A stretch of DNA of 43,946 nt from an uncultured Prevotellaceae bacterium (GCA_947174565.1 CAMWJL010000009.1:1-43946); one strand, 5' to 3'; positions 18,616 through 29,102 are shown, counted from the stretch's first letter. Notes: generated by a model not told the origin, from the sequence alone. Translations and numbers: made by a program.

Positions 18616-21576
18616 CTAAGGGATGAGCACCTTCTTGCCGTTGATGATATAAAGTCCTCGGGACGGGTGTTGCACGGGGCGTCCCATGAGGTCGAAGACG
18701 CCTTGGCGTATGGTCGGGGCAGAAGAAGATGCTGGGGCTGCCAATGGGGCGATGCCCACGATGGTGCCTTCGCTGAAGGGGCTGACACGGTTGAGGAGGG
18801 TGTTGAGTCCCTTCACGTCGTCGGACGAAAGCTCACGGTTGTAGATGATGAGGTCGTCGAAGCGTGCTTCGGCTGAACCCCAAAAAGAGCCGAGGCCTAA
18901 GTAGAAGTAGGTGGCTGACTTGACGAAGTTGAGCACAAGGTCGCGGTCGAAGGTGTCTTTCGTCTCGCTGCCTGCATAGACCATGTTGCCTGACACATAC
19001 TTGGTGCCGTCGCGATAGAAGGTGTAGCCGTTGGTCTTGGAATAGGTGACGGTGATGAGCCGCCAAGTGTTGGCATCAATGCGGTCAACGAGTTTGTACT
19101 GACCAGAGGCGTGGGTGTCGTTGGCTACGGGATAGTTGACATCGAACCAGTGACCTGCGTTGTCATTGAAACCGAGGTAGCTGTTGCCTGTGAAGTAAAG
19201 GCGTGGGCCAGAGGCTTTGGCTGTGGAGCCGCTGAAGAAACTCCACAGAGCATCCCAAGGGTTGGTGGCATCGGCACGGTTCACCCACAGGCTGACGGTG
19301 AAGCCGTCGAGGTCGTCCTGACCTGCCAAGGGGTTGGGCATACGGGTGTAGCTGTTGTTGCCGATGGAGCCAAAGGATTGGTGAAGGACTTGTCCGAAGC
19401 GGGCATAGTCGGTCTCCAAGACGGGATAGGCGGTGGAGGTGGAACTGCGACGCAGTTCGGCTGTCTGGGCTTCGTCGAAGAGGTTGACGGCTGGGGTTGC
19501 GTCGAAGTTATAATATGCTACAATGCCGGAGGTGGGGTCGCCCGTGACGGCTGTGGCTGGCTTGGCTGTGGCGTTGTAGGTGTTCTCCCAGAAGTAGTTG
19601 CCGCACGACAGACGGGCGGTCATAGTGAACTTCTGCTGTTCGGTTGGCGCGTTGTACTTGCCTTCGTCGGAGAGGACATCGGGCATGGAGGAGGTCCAAG
19701 AGAGGCGGACGTTCTCGATGGGATTGAAGAAGATGTCGAGATTCTTGGACACGCTGGTGAAGAGGCTTGGCTTGAGGTAGGTGGAGTTATAGAGTTGGTA
19801 GTTGCGCGAGAGGGCGTAGGCCGGCTGCAACTTGTAGCCCCACACGGGCACTCCGCAGTTGGTGCCTGAGGTGCCGATGGCGGTGAAACAGAGGACTTTG
19901 GAGGTGTTGCCTTCGAGGGTCTGCTCTACCACAACGCCGTTGTAGGTGTAGGAGCCAAGCTTGATTTGGAAGTAGGATGTGCCGTCGTCGGTGTATTTCC
20001 ATGTGCCTGTGTAGGAGCCTGTGACAGTGCCGTCGGCCGAGAGATGGATGGTGGTCGGGGTGGCTTCTTGCATGTTATCGTGGTCGAGGCGGTAGGGGTG
20101 GACGAGGACATGGTAGTCGCCCTCGATGTCGGCTGCCGACCAAGGCTGGGTGGTGGCAATGGTCTCATCGGTGGTCTCTTCGCCATTGAACTGGAAGGGG
20201 GCGGTGCAGAGCCAGCCTTGCTTGTTGAGATACAACTGATAAGCACGGACGGAGTGACCCAATGTGCCATCATTGAACTTGGTGTGGGTCACGAGGAAGG
20301 TGCGACCCTTGTCGTCCTCACAGACGGAGTTGTGACCTTGGGCACACTCCCCTACTGTCATCAGCCCCCAATTATTCATGGCTCCGATGAGCTTCATGCC
20401 GCGGTTGTCGCTGGCGTTTTTGCCGTAGTTCAACACCCAAGAGGTGAAGATGGCGGACTTGCCTGCTGCATCTTTGTAAGGACCTGTGGGGCTTGTGGAA
20501 CGGAAGACGCGCATCTCATAGCCGCCATCGGGGGCAAAACCGCCATAGCTCATGAAGAGGTAGTAGTAGGAGCCGATGTGCTGGATGTATGAGCCTTCGC
20601 CGCTGACGTAGCAACCGCCTGCGATTTTCGTTCCGAAATAGGCATCGCTGGTGGCGGCAGCGTTGGGTGTCGTGCCTGTGCCTGCGTAGGTATAGGTATA
20701 ATCGCGGAGACCTGTTTCTTTGTCAAGTTTGAGCATAAAGATGCCGCCTGACCATGAGCCATAGGCAAGCCAAAACTCACCTTCTTCGTCGAAGAAGGCA
20801 CAGGGGTCGATGCTGTTGGGATAGAAAGTGCCCCACTGGTTGGTTGCATAACGGCTGGGGAGTGACTTCTGAGTGCCAAGCACGATTTCGAGGTCTGTGT
20901 CTTTATAGTTGACACGCTTGCCTGATCGAGTCTGCCCATCAAAGCCACTAAATACGATAGGGGCTTCGTAGGTGAAAGGACCTGTGGGATTGTCGCTGGT
21001 CATCAGAACGACAACTGATGCCCAATAGTCACCGTTGATGCTGAGATAGTAGCACCATTTGTTCATGTGAGGGTTATAGACAATATCTGGTGCCCATTGG
21101 CAACCTGACACCCACTCGGCTTCGGTCACGGGAGCGCGGTCTCCCACTGTGATGCCTGCATAGGTAGAGGCAAAGGCAGAAGCGTCGAACGAACCAAGCG
21201 TCACCTCTTCTTGGGTGGTGCTACCAGGCAGACAACGCTTGACGGTATGGGTGGGGTTGGAAAGAAATGCTTTGTAAGTATTATAAGTTTTTGTCCATCC
21301 ATCGTCAAAATAGCCTCCCTGATAATAGCGAGAAATGGCTGTGTAGGAGCGAAAGTCTTTCGTTTTGGCTCCTGCATAGTGAGAGCCATAAATGTAAAAG
21401 TAGCCCGTCTTCGAGTCCCACACGACAGAGGGGTCGTGGATAGAGATGGAGTTGCGAGCACTGGCTGCATAGAGGGAGGTGAGTTGCGCCGTGGTCAACT
21501 GTGTGGGCTCGGACTGGGCGTGGCTTGCTACGGACATGCCGAGCAAGGCTACTAAAGTTAGCAGAAGATTCTTCAT
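18616..21576 (-). CDS. GH43 family endo-arabinanase-like enzyme with GH43 C-terminal and LamG-like domains
   Basis: Signal peptide MKNLLLTLVALLGMSVASHAQ (start at 21576 rather than the ORF-track 21678); HDPSVVWDSKTGYFYIYGSHY, SIDPCAFFDEEGEFWLAYGSW, GEGSYIQHIGSYYYLFMSYGG; LamG-like IVAYYNFD...FTVSLWVNRAD; C-terminal FDLMGRPVQHPSRGLYIINGKKVLIP. Confidence 0.88.
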   Translation of the reverse strand: MKNLLLTLVALLGMSVASHAQSEPTQLTTAQLTSLYAASARNSISIHDPSVVWDSKTGYFYIYGSHYAGAKTKDFRSYTAISRYYQGGYFDDGWTKTYNTYKAFLSNPTHTVKRCLPGSTTQEEVTLGSFDASAFASTYAGITVGDRAPVTEAEWVSGCQWAPDIVYNPHMNKWCYYLSINGDYWASVVVLMTSDNPTGPFTYEAPIVFSGFDGQTRSGKRVNYKDTDLEIVLGTQKSLPSRYATNQWGTFYPNSIDPCAFFDEEGEFWLAYGSWSGGIFMLKLDKETGLRDYTYTYAGTGTTPNAAATSDAYFGTKIAGGCYVSGEGSYIQHIGSYYYLFMSYGGFAPDGGYEMRVFRSTSPTGPYKDAAGKSAIFTSWVLNYGKNASDNRGMKLIGAMNNWGLMTVGECAQGHNSVCEDDKGRTFLVTHTKFNDGTLGHSVRAYQLYLNKQGWLCTAPFQFNGEETTDETIATTQPWSAADIEGDYHVLVHPYRLDHDNMQEATPTTIHLSADGTVTGSYTGTWKYTDDGTSYFQIKLGSYTYNGVVVEQTLEGNTSKVLCFTAIGTSGTNCGVPVWGYKLQPAYALSRNYQLYNSTYLKPSLFTSVSKNLDIFFNPIENVRLSWTSSMPDVLSDEGKYNAPTEQQKFTMTARLSCGNYFWENTYNATAKPATAVTGDPTSGIVAYYNFDATPAVNLFDEAQTAELRRSSTSTAYPVLETDYARFGQVLHQSFGSIGNNSYTRMPNPLAGQDDLDGFTVSLWVNRADATNPWDALWSFFSGSTAKASGPRLYFTGNSYLGFNDNAGHWFDVNYPVANDTHASGQYKLVDRIDANTWRLITVTYSKTNGYTFYRDGTKYVSGNMVYAGSETKDTFDRDLVLNFVKSATYFYLGLGSFWGSAEARFDDLIIYNRELSSDDVKGLNTLLNRVSPFSEGTIVGIAPLAAPASSSAPTIRQGVFDLMGRPVQHPSRGLYIINGKKVLIP

Positions 21577-21603
21577 AAACAGGTCAATTTCAAAATTTGG
21601 TGG

Positions 21604-21611
21604 CAAACTTA
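21604..21611 (-). promoter_or_regulatory. Candidate Bacteroidetes -7 element for the GH43 gene
   Basis: Minus-strand TAAGTTTG matches the TAnnTTTG consensus 28 bp upstream of the ATG; weak -33 (TTTCG) near 21631-21635. Confidence 0.5.
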
Positions 21612-21946
21612 CGCTTTTTCCCCTAAATGACGAAACTTTTGACAGATTTTGTGAACAACGAACAAACATTGTGAACACAAGGAACTAAAAGCACTGGCAA
21701 CACATACGGGACGACAAAGGGGGAAAACCGCCCTACAAGAGGAGCAATGAGATAATGGTATTGGTACGAGCCAAGACCCCCATACGAGACGAACAAAAGA
21801 TATTAAGTGCTGCAAAAATTATCCCACGAATTGTCCATTAGACCCGAATCTTATACAAAACCCATATGAGTCAATACTGGGACTGGCAAGGAGTAACACC
21901 CTCATACACAACGAATAAAGAAGCATAGCCTGTTACGAACAGGCAC

Positions 21947-21980
21947 AAAAAAAGACCGCACACTTTATCGTGTGCGGTCT
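21947..21980 (-). terminator. Rho-independent terminator after rplQ
   Basis: 11-bp perfect stem agaccgcacac/gtgtgcggtct with loop tttatc; a run of A's at 21947-21953 gives a U-run on the minus strand. Confidence 0.95.
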
Positions 21981-22005
21981 GCAAGATATGCGCATCGGCA
22001 ATGAA

Positions 22006-22512
22006 TTACTCTGCAGGTGTCTCTGCTGGAGCTTCGGTTGCAGGAGCTTCCTCTGTTGCTGGAGTCTCTGCGGCTTCGGCTGCTTCTGCCTTGGGAGCGG
22101 ACTTACGAGAACGGCGAGTGCGAGTCTTCTTTGCCTCGGTCTTTGCCATATTCTCATCGAAGTCAACAAGCTCGATGAATGCCATCGGAGCATCGTCAGA
22201 TGGGCGACGACCCAACTTGATAATGCGAGTGTAACCACCAGGACGGTCAGCAACCTTGGTTGCGATTGTGCTGAACAGCTCAGTGATAGCATACTTGTCC
22301 TGAAGATAGCTGAACACAACACGACGTGAGTGCGTGCTATCGTCCTTGGACTTTGTAATCAGTGGCTCAACATACACACGAAGAGCCTTTGCCTTTGGGA
22401 GCGTAGTGGTGATTCTCTTGTGCATAATCAAAGAGATAGCCATGTTGGCAAGCATTGCCTTGCGGTGAGAATGCTTACGCCCCAGATGGTTGAATTTCTT
22501 ATTGTGTCTCAT
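22006..22512 (-). CDS. rplQ: 50S ribosomal protein L17
   Basis: [29 protein letters not shown]; Ala/Glu-rich C-terminal extension; last gene of the alpha operon. Confidence 0.98.
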   Translation of the reverse strand: MRHNKKFNHLGRKHSHRKAMLANMAISLIMHKRITTTLPKAKALRVYVEPLITKSKDDSTHSRRVVFSYLQDKYAITELFSTIATKVADRPGGYTRIIKLGRRPSDDAPMAFIELVDFDENMAKTEAKKTRTRRSRKSAPKAEAAEAAETPATEEAPATEAPAETPAE

Positions 22513-22518
22513 TTTTGA

Positions 22519-23511
22519 TTAGTCTTTGTCTAATTTATACTTAGAAATATCCGTTCCGAACGAAAGGTTCAAGCTCTCAAGCAGGTCGTCAAGCTCTGTG
22601 AGGGACTTCTTACCAAAGTTACGGAACTTGAGCAAATCTGTCTTGTTGAATTGTACGAGGTCGCCGAGAGTCTCAACGTCAGCTGCCTTCAAACAGTTGA
22701 GGGCACGAACGGAGAGATTCATATCGACAAGCTTGGTCTTAAGCAACTGACGCATACGCAATACTTCCTCATCGAACTCTTCGTTGCCATCAAAGTCTGC
22801 GTTCTCGAGCGTAATCTTCTCGTCGGAGAACAGCATAAGATGGTAGATGAGAATCTTGGATGCCTCCTTGAGGGCATCCTTGGGATGAAGAGAACCGTCG
22901 GTTGTGATTTCGAGCACCAACTTCTCATAGTCGGTTTTCTGAGCCACACGGTAGTTCTCTACTGCGAACTTGACGTTGCGAATGGGAGTGTAAATTGAGT
23001 CAATGGCAATTTCGTTGATTTCCTTGCAGAACTCACGGTTCTCTTCAGCAGGAACATATCCACGACCCTTATTGATGCTCAATTCAATCTCTAATGTTGC
23101 TTGAGGATCCAAATGACAAATTACCAAATCTGGGTTTAACACTCCAAATCCACTGAGGTACTTGTTGATATCTCCAGCCTTAAACTCGGTTGAATTCTCG
23201 ATGGAAATTGAGACACGTTCTGACTCAACACCATCAGCGACTTGCTTGAATCGAACTTGCTTCAGATTCAAGATAATGTTGGTGACATCTTCCTTGACGC
23301 CTGGAATTGTGGAGAACTCATGCTCAACACCTGCTATGCGGATGGTATTGATGGCATAACCCTCAAGCGAAGAAAGAAGAATGCGACGGAGAGGATTACC
23401 AATCGTAATACCATAACCTGGCTCCAAAGGACGGAACTCAAACTTTCCGTACTTGTCGTCAGCCTCCAACATTACAACTTTTTCTGGTTTTTGAAATGCT
23501 AATATCGCCAT
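22519..23511 (-). CDS. rpoA: DNA-directed RNA polymerase subunit alpha
   Basis: [28 protein letters not shown]-terminal [19 protein letters not shown]. Confidence 0.99.
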   Translation of the reverse strand: MAILAFQKPEKVVMLEADDKYGKFEFRPLEPGYGITIGNPLRRILLSSLEGYAINTIRIAGVEHEFSTIPGVKEDVTNIILNLKQVRFKQVADGVESERVSISIENSTEFKAGDINKYLSGFGVLNPDLVICHLDPQATLEIELSINKGRGYVPAEENREFCKEINEIAIDSIYTPIRNVKFAVENYRVAQKTDYEKLVLEITTDGSLHPKDALKEASKILIYHLMLFSDEKITLENADFDGNEEFDEEVLRMRQLLKTKLVDMNLSVRALNCLKAADVETLGDLVQFNKTDLLKFRNFGKKSLTELDDLLESLNLSFGTDISKYKLDKD

Positions 23512-23522
23512 TTGTTTAATTA

Positions 23523-24128
23523 TTATTTAGAGTACAACTCGACAATCATCTGCTCCTTGATATTCTCAGGAATGTCAGCACGCTCAGGCATGTGGAGGAA
23601 TTTACCACCCTTCACGCTCTCGTCCCACTCAATCCAAGGGTACTTGCTGTGGTTGAAACCTGCAAGAGCTGCATCAATCACCTCAAGGCTCTTTGCCTTC
23701 TCGCGAACAGCAACCACCTGACCAGGCTGAACAGAATAGGAAGGAATGTTGACCACCTGACCGTCAACAACAATGTGCTTGTGGCTCACCAACTGACGCG
23801 CAGCTGCACGAGTAGGGGCAAGTCCCAAACGGAAAACAACATTGTCGAGACGAGACTCAAGAAACTGAAGGAGAATCTCACCCGTCACACCAGACTTCTT
23901 AGAGGCTTTCTCAAAGAGGTTGCGGAACTGGCGCTCGAGCACACCATAAGTGTACTTTGCCTTCTGCTTCTCAGCAAGCATGAGACCATACTCAGAAGTC
24001 TTCTTGCGACGATTGTTGCCATGCTGACCTGGAGCGTAATTCTTCTTAGACAAAACTTTGTCTGGTCCAAAGATTGCCTCGCCGAAACGACGAGAAATTC
24101 TTGATTTTGGTCCAATATATCTAGCCAT
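23523..24128 (-). CDS. rpsD: 30S ribosomal protein S4
   Basis: [17 protein letters not shown]...[29 protein letters not shown]. Confidence 0.99.
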   Translation of the reverse strand: MARYIGPKSRISRRFGEAIFGPDKVLSKKNYAPGQHGNNRRKKTSEYGLMLAEKQKAKYTYGVLERQFRNLFEKASKKSGVTGEILLQFLESRLDNVVFRLGLAPTRAAARQLVSHKHIVVDGQVVNIPSYSVQPGQVVAVREKAKSLEVIDAALAGFNHSKYPWIEWDESVKGGKFLHMPERADIPENIKEQMIVELYSK

Positions 24129-24229
24129 ATAATTCTTTAATGTTTAATGCCATACAGTTCTCAGCAGCAGCCGCAGAAAGGAAAGATGCGACAAAAACGA
24201 ACTCGTTGGCAAATGACATAATGTAATGA

Positions 24230-24619
24230 TTAAACTCTTCTTCTCTTTGGAGGACGGCAACCGTTGTGTGGGAGTGGAGTAACGTCAATAATCTCGGTCA
24301 CTTCAATGCCTGCAGCGTGGCAACCACGCACGGCTGCTTCACGGCCGTTACCTGGACCCTTGATGTAGGCCTTCACCTTACGAAGACCAAGGTCGTAGGC
24401 AACCTTTGCACAATCCTGAGCAGCCATCTGAGCTGCATAAGGAGTGTTCTTCTTAGAACCACGGAAGCCCATCTTGCCGGCTGCTGACCAAGAGATAACA
24501 TTACCTTCACTGTTAGCCAAAGTAACAATGATGTTGTTGAAAGAAGAGTGTACATGAAGCTGACCCTCTGCGGTTACCTTTACGTTTCTCTTCTTAGCCG
24601 TTGTTGTTTTCTTTGCCAT
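24230..24619 (-). CDS. rpsK: 30S ribosomal protein S11
   Basis: [43 protein letters not shown]...PPKRRRV. Confidence 0.99.
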   Translation of the reverse strand: MAKKTTTAKKRNVKVTAEGQLHVHSSFNNIIVTLANSEGNVISWSAAGKMGFRGSKKNTPYAAQMAAQDCAKVAYDLGLRKVKAYIKGPGNGREAAVRGCHAAGIEVTEIIDVTPLPHNGCRPPKRRRV

Positions 24620-24628
24620 ATCTAATGA

Positions 24629-25009
24629 TTATTTAGTAGCCTTTTTCTTGTTTGCAACAGTTTTCTTCTTACCCTTGCGTGTACGAGCATTGTTCTTGGT
24701 GCTCTGACCACGCACGGGAAGACCAAGGCGGTGACGGATACCACGATAGCAACCAATGTCCATCAGGCGCTTGATGTTGAGCTGGATTTCAGAACGGAGG
24801 TCACCCTCTACCTTGTATTCGGCAGCAATCACCGCACGAATCTTACCGGCCTGCTCATCATCCCAGTCCTTTACCTTAATATCTTTATCTACGCCAGCTT
24901 TTTCAAGAATCTTGCCAGCACTGCTGCGTCCAATACCAAAGATGTATGTGAGCGCAATTTCACCTCGCTTGTTCTGTGGGAGGTCGACACCTACAATTCT
25001 TATTGCCAT
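24629..25009 (-). CDS. rpsM: 30S ribosomal protein S13
   Basis: [27 protein letters not shown]...[27 protein letters not shown]. Confidence 0.99.
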   Translation of the reverse strand: MAIRIVGVDLPQNKRGEIALTYIFGIGRSSAGKILEKAGVDKDIKVKDWDDEQAGKIRAVIAAEYKVEGDLRSEIQLNIKRLMDIGCYRGIRHRLGLPVRGQSTKNNARTRKGKKKTVANKKKATK

Positions 25010-25041
25010 ATCTTATGTTTATTTCAAATTCTTACTAAGAA

Positions 25042-25158
25042 TTATCCTTGACGCATCTTGTACTTAGGATTCTTCTTGTTAATAACAAATAGACGACCTT
25101 TACGTCTTACGATTACGCAATCAGGTGTACGTTTCTTCAATGATGCTCTTGTTTTCAT
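25042..25158 (-). CDS. rpmJ: 50S ribosomal protein L36 (zinc-independent form); missing from the ORF track
   Basis: Translated by eye: [38 protein letters not shown] (38 aa); sits between rpsM and infA. Confidence 0.97.
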   Translation of the reverse strand: MKTRASLKKRTPDCVIVRRKGRLFVINKKNPKYKMRQG

Positions 25159-25167
25159 ATTGTAGTT

Positions 25168-25386
25168 TTATTTATATCTGAATACTATTCGACCTTTGGA
25201 AAGGTCATAAGGGGACATCTCTACACGAATCTTGTCGCCTGGAAGAATCTTGATGTAGTGCATCCTCATCTTGCCAGAAATATGAGCGATTATCTCATGC
25301 CCGTTTTCCAACTCGACACGAAACATCGCATTCGACAATGCTTCAACGATTGTTCCATCCTGTTCGATAGCAGACTGCTTAGCCAT
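25168..25386 (-). CDS. infA: Translation initiation factor IF-1
   Basis: [72 protein letters not shown]. Confidence 0.99.
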   Translation of the reverse strand: MAKQSAIEQDGTIVEALSNAMFRVELENGHEIIAHISGKMRMHYIKILPGDKIRVEMSPYDLSKGRIVFRYK

Positions 25387-25400
25387 ATCTTAATTAAGAT
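25387..25400. repeat. Perfect 14-bp palindrome abutting the infA start codon
   Basis: atcttaattaagat at 25387-25400, immediately 5' (minus strand) of the infA ATG at 25384-25386. Confidence 0.85.
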
Positions 25401-25428
25401 TTTGCGCTTAATACTTTGCGCTTAATAC
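25401..25428. repeat. Exact 14-bp tandem duplication spanning the map stop codon
   Basis: tttgcgcttaatac occurs twice head-to-tail (25401-25414 and 25415-25428). Confidence 0.95.
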
Positions 25429-26202
25429 TTTTTCTATTTCTTCAAACGACGAGAGAATGTCAGCTTGACCTTTACGCACACATACGGTATGCTCGAAGTG
25501 TGCTGCGGGCTTCTTATCACGGGTGATGATACCCCAATGGTCTTGCTGCATATAGACCTCTTTTGCCCCCATCGTAATCATGGGTTCGATGGCAATGCAC
25601 AAGCCGTTCTTGAGTAACATGCCGTTTCCACGCCGCCCATAATTAGGCACTTGAGGATCTTCGTGCATATCCTTGCCAATACCATGCCCTACAAACTCGC
25701 GGACAACACCATATCCTTGAGCTTCGCAATGAGACTGGACAGCATAGGAAATATCTCCTAACCGATGACCAACAACTGCTTGTTCGATTCCCTTATATAG
25801 AGCCTCTTTCGTTGTAGTCAACAACGCCTGAACTTCTGGTGAAATCGTGCCTACCACAAAGGTGTAACAAGAATCCCCACAATATCCATTCAGTTGCGTG
25901 CCACAGTCTATTGAGACGATATCCCCCTCTTGCAATGGGATGTCGTTAGGAATGCCATGAACGACCTGATGGTTGACAGAGGTACAGATACTTGCAGGAA
26001 AGGGACTGCCGTTTGAATTAGGATACCCTTTGAATGTTGGGATAGCTCCGTGGTCACGAATAAACGTGTCTGCTATGGCATCCAACTGTTTCGTTGTAAC
26101 TCCAGGCTTTATGACCCTCGCCAACTCGGCCAGCGTCTGCCCGACCAGCAAATTTGCCGCCCTAAGAAGTTCTACCTCCTCGTCCGTTTTTAGATATACC
26201 AT
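25408..26202 (-). CDS. map: Type I methionyl aminopeptidase
   Basis: GYPNSNGSPFPASICTSVNHQVVHGIP, DIVSIDCGTQLNGYCGD, EFVGHGIGKDMHEDPQVPNYG, HFEHTVCV. Confidence 0.98.
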   Translation of the reverse strand: MVYLKTDEEVELLRAANLLVGQTLAELARVIKPGVTTKQLDAIADTFIRDHGAIPTFKGYPNSNGSPFPASICTSVNHQVVHGIPNDIPLQEGDIVSIDCGTQLNGYCGDSCYTFVVGTISPEVQALLTTTKEALYKGIEQAVVGHRLGDISYAVQSHCEAQGYGVVREFVGHGIGKDMHEDPQVPNYGRRGNGMLLKNGLCIAIEPMITMGAKEVYMQQDHWGIITRDKKPAAHFEHTVCVRKGQADILSSFEEIEKVLSAKY

Positions 26203-26220
26203 CTTGTTTCAAGCAAATGC

Positions 26221-27573
26221 TTAATGTTCACCACGAACACGACCTGTATCAAGCAGTCCGTCGTAATGACGCATCATCAAGTGAGACTCAATTTGCATGA
26301 GCGTGTCAAGCACGACACCCACAAGAATCAGGAGCGAAGTGCCACCGAAGAAGGCAGCGAACTCACGCTGTACGCCAAAGAGACTTGCAAATGCAGGAAG
26401 AATCGCAATGATGGCCAAGAACAAGGAACCAGGGAAAGTGATACGAGACATAATCTTATCAATATAGTCGGCTGTATCCTTACCTGGCTTAACGCCTGGA
26501 ATGAAGCCATTGTTGCGCTTCATATCTTCAGCCATCTGCACAGGGTTGATAGTGATTGCTGTGTACAAGTATGTAAACAGAATAATCAGAATAGCAAAGA
26601 TTAAGTTATATACAAAGCTATTGTTGTCTATCAACTGTGTAACAAGCGGATTTAACTTGTCAGCAGAGAACTGAACTAACGTGATAGGAATGAACATGAT
26701 GGCCTGAGCAAAGATGATAGGCATCACATTTGCCGCATAGGGTTTAAGAGGAATGTACTGACGAGCGCCACCAATCTGACGAGCACCAGCAATCTTCTTG
26801 GCATAGTTGACAGGAACCTGACGTACACCCTGCACAAGAAGGATAGCCGCAGCAATTACCGCCAAGAAGAGTACAATCTCCAACAGGAACATCACCAAAC
26901 CACCCTGCCCTGCAGAGAGTCGTGAACCAAATTCCTGAATGATGGCTGTCGGAAAACGTGCTATGATACCAATCATAATGATGATGGACACGCCATTTCC
27001 TATACCTCTATCTGTGATGCGTTCACCTAACCAAAGTACGAACATACTGCCCGCTGCCAAAATAATGGCAGAAGTGAAAAGAAACCAATTCCAATCCAAA
27101 GATGAATATAGAGCCGTTCCACCAGTCTGTGTCTTAAGGTTAAGCAAATACATAGGACCCTGAAAAAGAAGAATTGCCACTGTCAAATAACGAGTGTACT
27201 GATTCATCTTGCGACGTCCACTTTCTCCTTCACGCTGCATCTTTTGGAAATATGGAACAGCAATACCCAACAACTGCATCACGATAGAAGCCGAGATGTA
27301 GGGCATGATTCCAAGCGCAAAGATAGAGGCCTTAGAGAAAGCACCACCAGAAAACATATCAAGAAGAGACATCAGACCGCCTTCCGTCTGGTTGTGCAAC
27401 CCCTGCAATGCTGCAGTATCAATGCCAGGAAGCACTACATAGGAGCCCAAACGATAGACAGCAACAAACAACAGCGTGATGAGGATGCGCGAACGCAAAT
27501 CCTCAATACGCCAAATGTTTGTCAATGTCTTAACAAGCTTGATATTCTGTAGTTTATCAATTGCTTTTCCCAT
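26221..27573 (-). CDS. secY: Preprotein translocase subunit SecY
   Basis: RIEDLRSRILITLLFVAVYRLGSYV, GIMPYISASIVMQLL, GGTSLLILVGVVLDTLMQIESHLMMRHYDG. Confidence 0.99.
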   Translation of the reverse strand: MGKAIDKLQNIKLVKTLTNIWRIEDLRSRILITLLFVAVYRLGSYVVLPGIDTAALQGLHNQTEGGLMSLLDMFSGGAFSKASIFALGIMPYISASIVMQLLGIAVPYFQKMQREGESGRRKMNQYTRYLTVAILLFQGPMYLLNLKTQTGGTALYSSLDWNWFLFTSAIILAAGSMFVLWLGERITDRGIGNGVSIIIMIGIIARFPTAIIQEFGSRLSAGQGGLVMFLLEIVLFLAVIAAAILLVQGVRQVPVNYAKKIAGARQIGGARQYIPLKPYAANVMPIIFAQAIMFIPITLVQFSADKLNPLVTQLIDNNSFVYNLIFAILIILFTYLYTAITINPVQMAEDMKRNNGFIPGVKPGKDTADYIDKIMSRITFPGSLFLAIIAILPAFASLFGVQREFAAFFGGTSLLILVGVVLDTLMQIESHLMMRHYDGLLDTGRVRGEH

Positions 27574-27577
27574 CAGT

Positions 27578-28024
27578 TTAGAGTTTTACAGCGTTGCCAC
27601 CCTTTTCCTTGATTGCTGCTTCTGCGGATGCAGAGAAAGCATGTGCCTCTACATCAACCTTGGCGGTGAGTTCACCTTTACCAAGCACCTTCACGAGCTG
27701 GTTCTTGTTCACTCGACCTGCAGCAATGAGTTCTGCTATACCAATTTTTGTGAGATTCTTCTCCTCAGCAAGCTGCTGGATGAGTTCAAGGTTTATTGCC
27801 TTATACTCAACATGGTTAATGTTTTTGAAACCGAACTTAGGTACACGGCGCTGGAGAGGCATCTGACCACCTTCGAAACCAATCTTCTTCTTGTAACCAG
27901 AACGTGCCTTAGCACCCTTGTGACCACGAGTAGAGGTACGCCCCTTGCCTGAGCCATAGCCACGACCAACACGCTTACTATTGTGAGTAGCGCCTGCTGC
28001 GGGTTGCAAATTATATAATTCCAT
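27578..28024 (-). CDS. rplO: 50S ribosomal protein L15
   Basis: LQPAAGATHNSKRVGRGYGSGKGRTSTRGHKGAKARSG. Confidence 0.99.
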   Translation of the reverse strand: MELYNLQPAAGATHNSKRVGRGYGSGKGRTSTRGHKGAKARSGYKKKIGFEGGQMPLQRRVPKFGFKNINHVEYKAINLELIQQLAEEKNLTKIGIAELIAAGRVNKNQLVKVLGKGELTAKVDVEAHAFSASAEAAIKEKGGNAVKL

Positions 28025-28053
28025 TTTAATCTGAATTTAATGTGTTAATTACG

Positions 28054-28230
28054 TTAGTCAATCACTTCAACAAGGTGTGCAACCTTGCGAATCATACCAC
28101 GCAAAGATGGAGAATCCTCACGCTCAACGACCCTATTTATCTTACCGAGACCAAGAGACTCAAGAGTGCTCTTCTGGTCCATTGGGCGACCAGCCTGACC
28201 TTTCACTTGCTTAATCTTGATTGTTGCCAT
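28054..28230 (-). CDS. rpmD: 50S ribosomal protein L30; missing from the ORF track
   Basis: Translated by eye: MATIKIKQVKGQAGRPMDQKSTLESLGLGKINRVVEREDSPSLRGMIRKVAHLVEVID* (58 aa); sits between rpsE and rplO. Confidence 0.97.
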   Translation of the reverse strand: MATIKIKQVKGQAGRPMDQKSTLESLGLGKINRVVEREDSPSLRGMIRKVAHLVEVID

Positions 28231-28242
28231 GATTCTATCTCC

Positions 28243-28752
28243 TTATCCTTTGAATACTTTTGTCAAATTAACACCACGGTTCTGCGCCACAGTCTTTGCA
28301 TCACGCATGCTGGCAAGAGCTTCAATAGTAGCCTTCACCAGATTGTGAGGGTTAGATGAGCCCTTTGACTTTGCCAACACGTCAGTGATACCAACACTCT
28401 CCAGCACTGCACGCATTGCACCGCCTGCCACAACTCCAGTACCTTCAGAAGCTGGCATAATAAGTACACGAGCACCACCAAACTTTGCATAAGCCTCATG
28501 GGGAACAGTACCCTTCAGCACAGGAACCTTAACCAATTTTTTCTTAGCAGCTTCAACACCCTTTGCAATAGCAGCTGTAACTTCACCAGCCTTACCAAGA
28601 CCATAGCCAATAACACCGTTACCATCACCTACAACAACGATGGCTGCGAATGTGAATGTACGACCACCCTTGGTAACCTTAGTAACACGATTAATAGCAA
28701 CCAAGCGGTCTTTCAGCTCGGCATCGTTTTGTACTTTAACTTTGTTTACCAT
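28243..28752 (-). CDS. rpsE: 30S ribosomal protein S5
   Basis: [12 protein letters not shown]-type N-terminus ([40 protein letters not shown]). Confidence 0.99.
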   Translation of the reverse strand: MVNKVKVQNDAELKDRLVAINRVTKVTKGGRTFTFAAIVVVGDGNGVIGYGLGKAGEVTAAIAKGVEAAKKKLVKVPVLKGTVPHEAYAKFGGARVLIMPASEGTGVVAGGAMRAVLESVGITDVLAKSKGSSNPHNLVKATIEALASMRDAKTVAQNRGVNLTKVFKG

Positions 28753-28760
28753 AATCGCAT

Positions 28761-29102
28761 TTAAAATTTAAGTCCAGCATTACGGGCAGCATCTGCCACT
28801 TTCTTAACTCTACCATGATACAAGTAACCATTACGGTCAAACACAACAGCAGTAATTCCTGCTTCTATTGCCTTCTTGGCAACCATTTCACCAACTTTCT
28901 CTGCCTGCTCTGACTTATTCATCTTTTCGAAACCAAGTGAAGATGCAGCAACGAGGGTCTTTTGTGCGTCATCGTCAATTATCTGAACGTAAATCTGCTT
29001 GTTACTTCTAAACACACTCATGCGTGGGCGTTCAGCTGTACCAGATATCTTATTACGTACTCTATATTTAATCTTGATACGTCTTTCAATCTTTGTAATC
29101 AT
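28761..29102 (-). CDS. rplR: 50S ribosomal protein L18
   Basis: [37 protein letters not shown]...[22 protein letters not shown]. Confidence 0.98.
   Translation of the reverse strand: MITKIERRIKIKYRVRNKISGTAERPRMSVFRSNKQIYVQIIDDDAQKTLVAASSLGFEKMNKSEQAEKVGEMVAKKAIEAGITAVVFDRNGYLYHGRVKKVADAARNAGLKF

Noticed and set aside
19111-19869. 252-aa plus-strand ORF antisense to the GH43 gene
   Set aside because: Shadow of a strongly coding minus-strand gene; no recognisable domain and composition typical of antisense translation.
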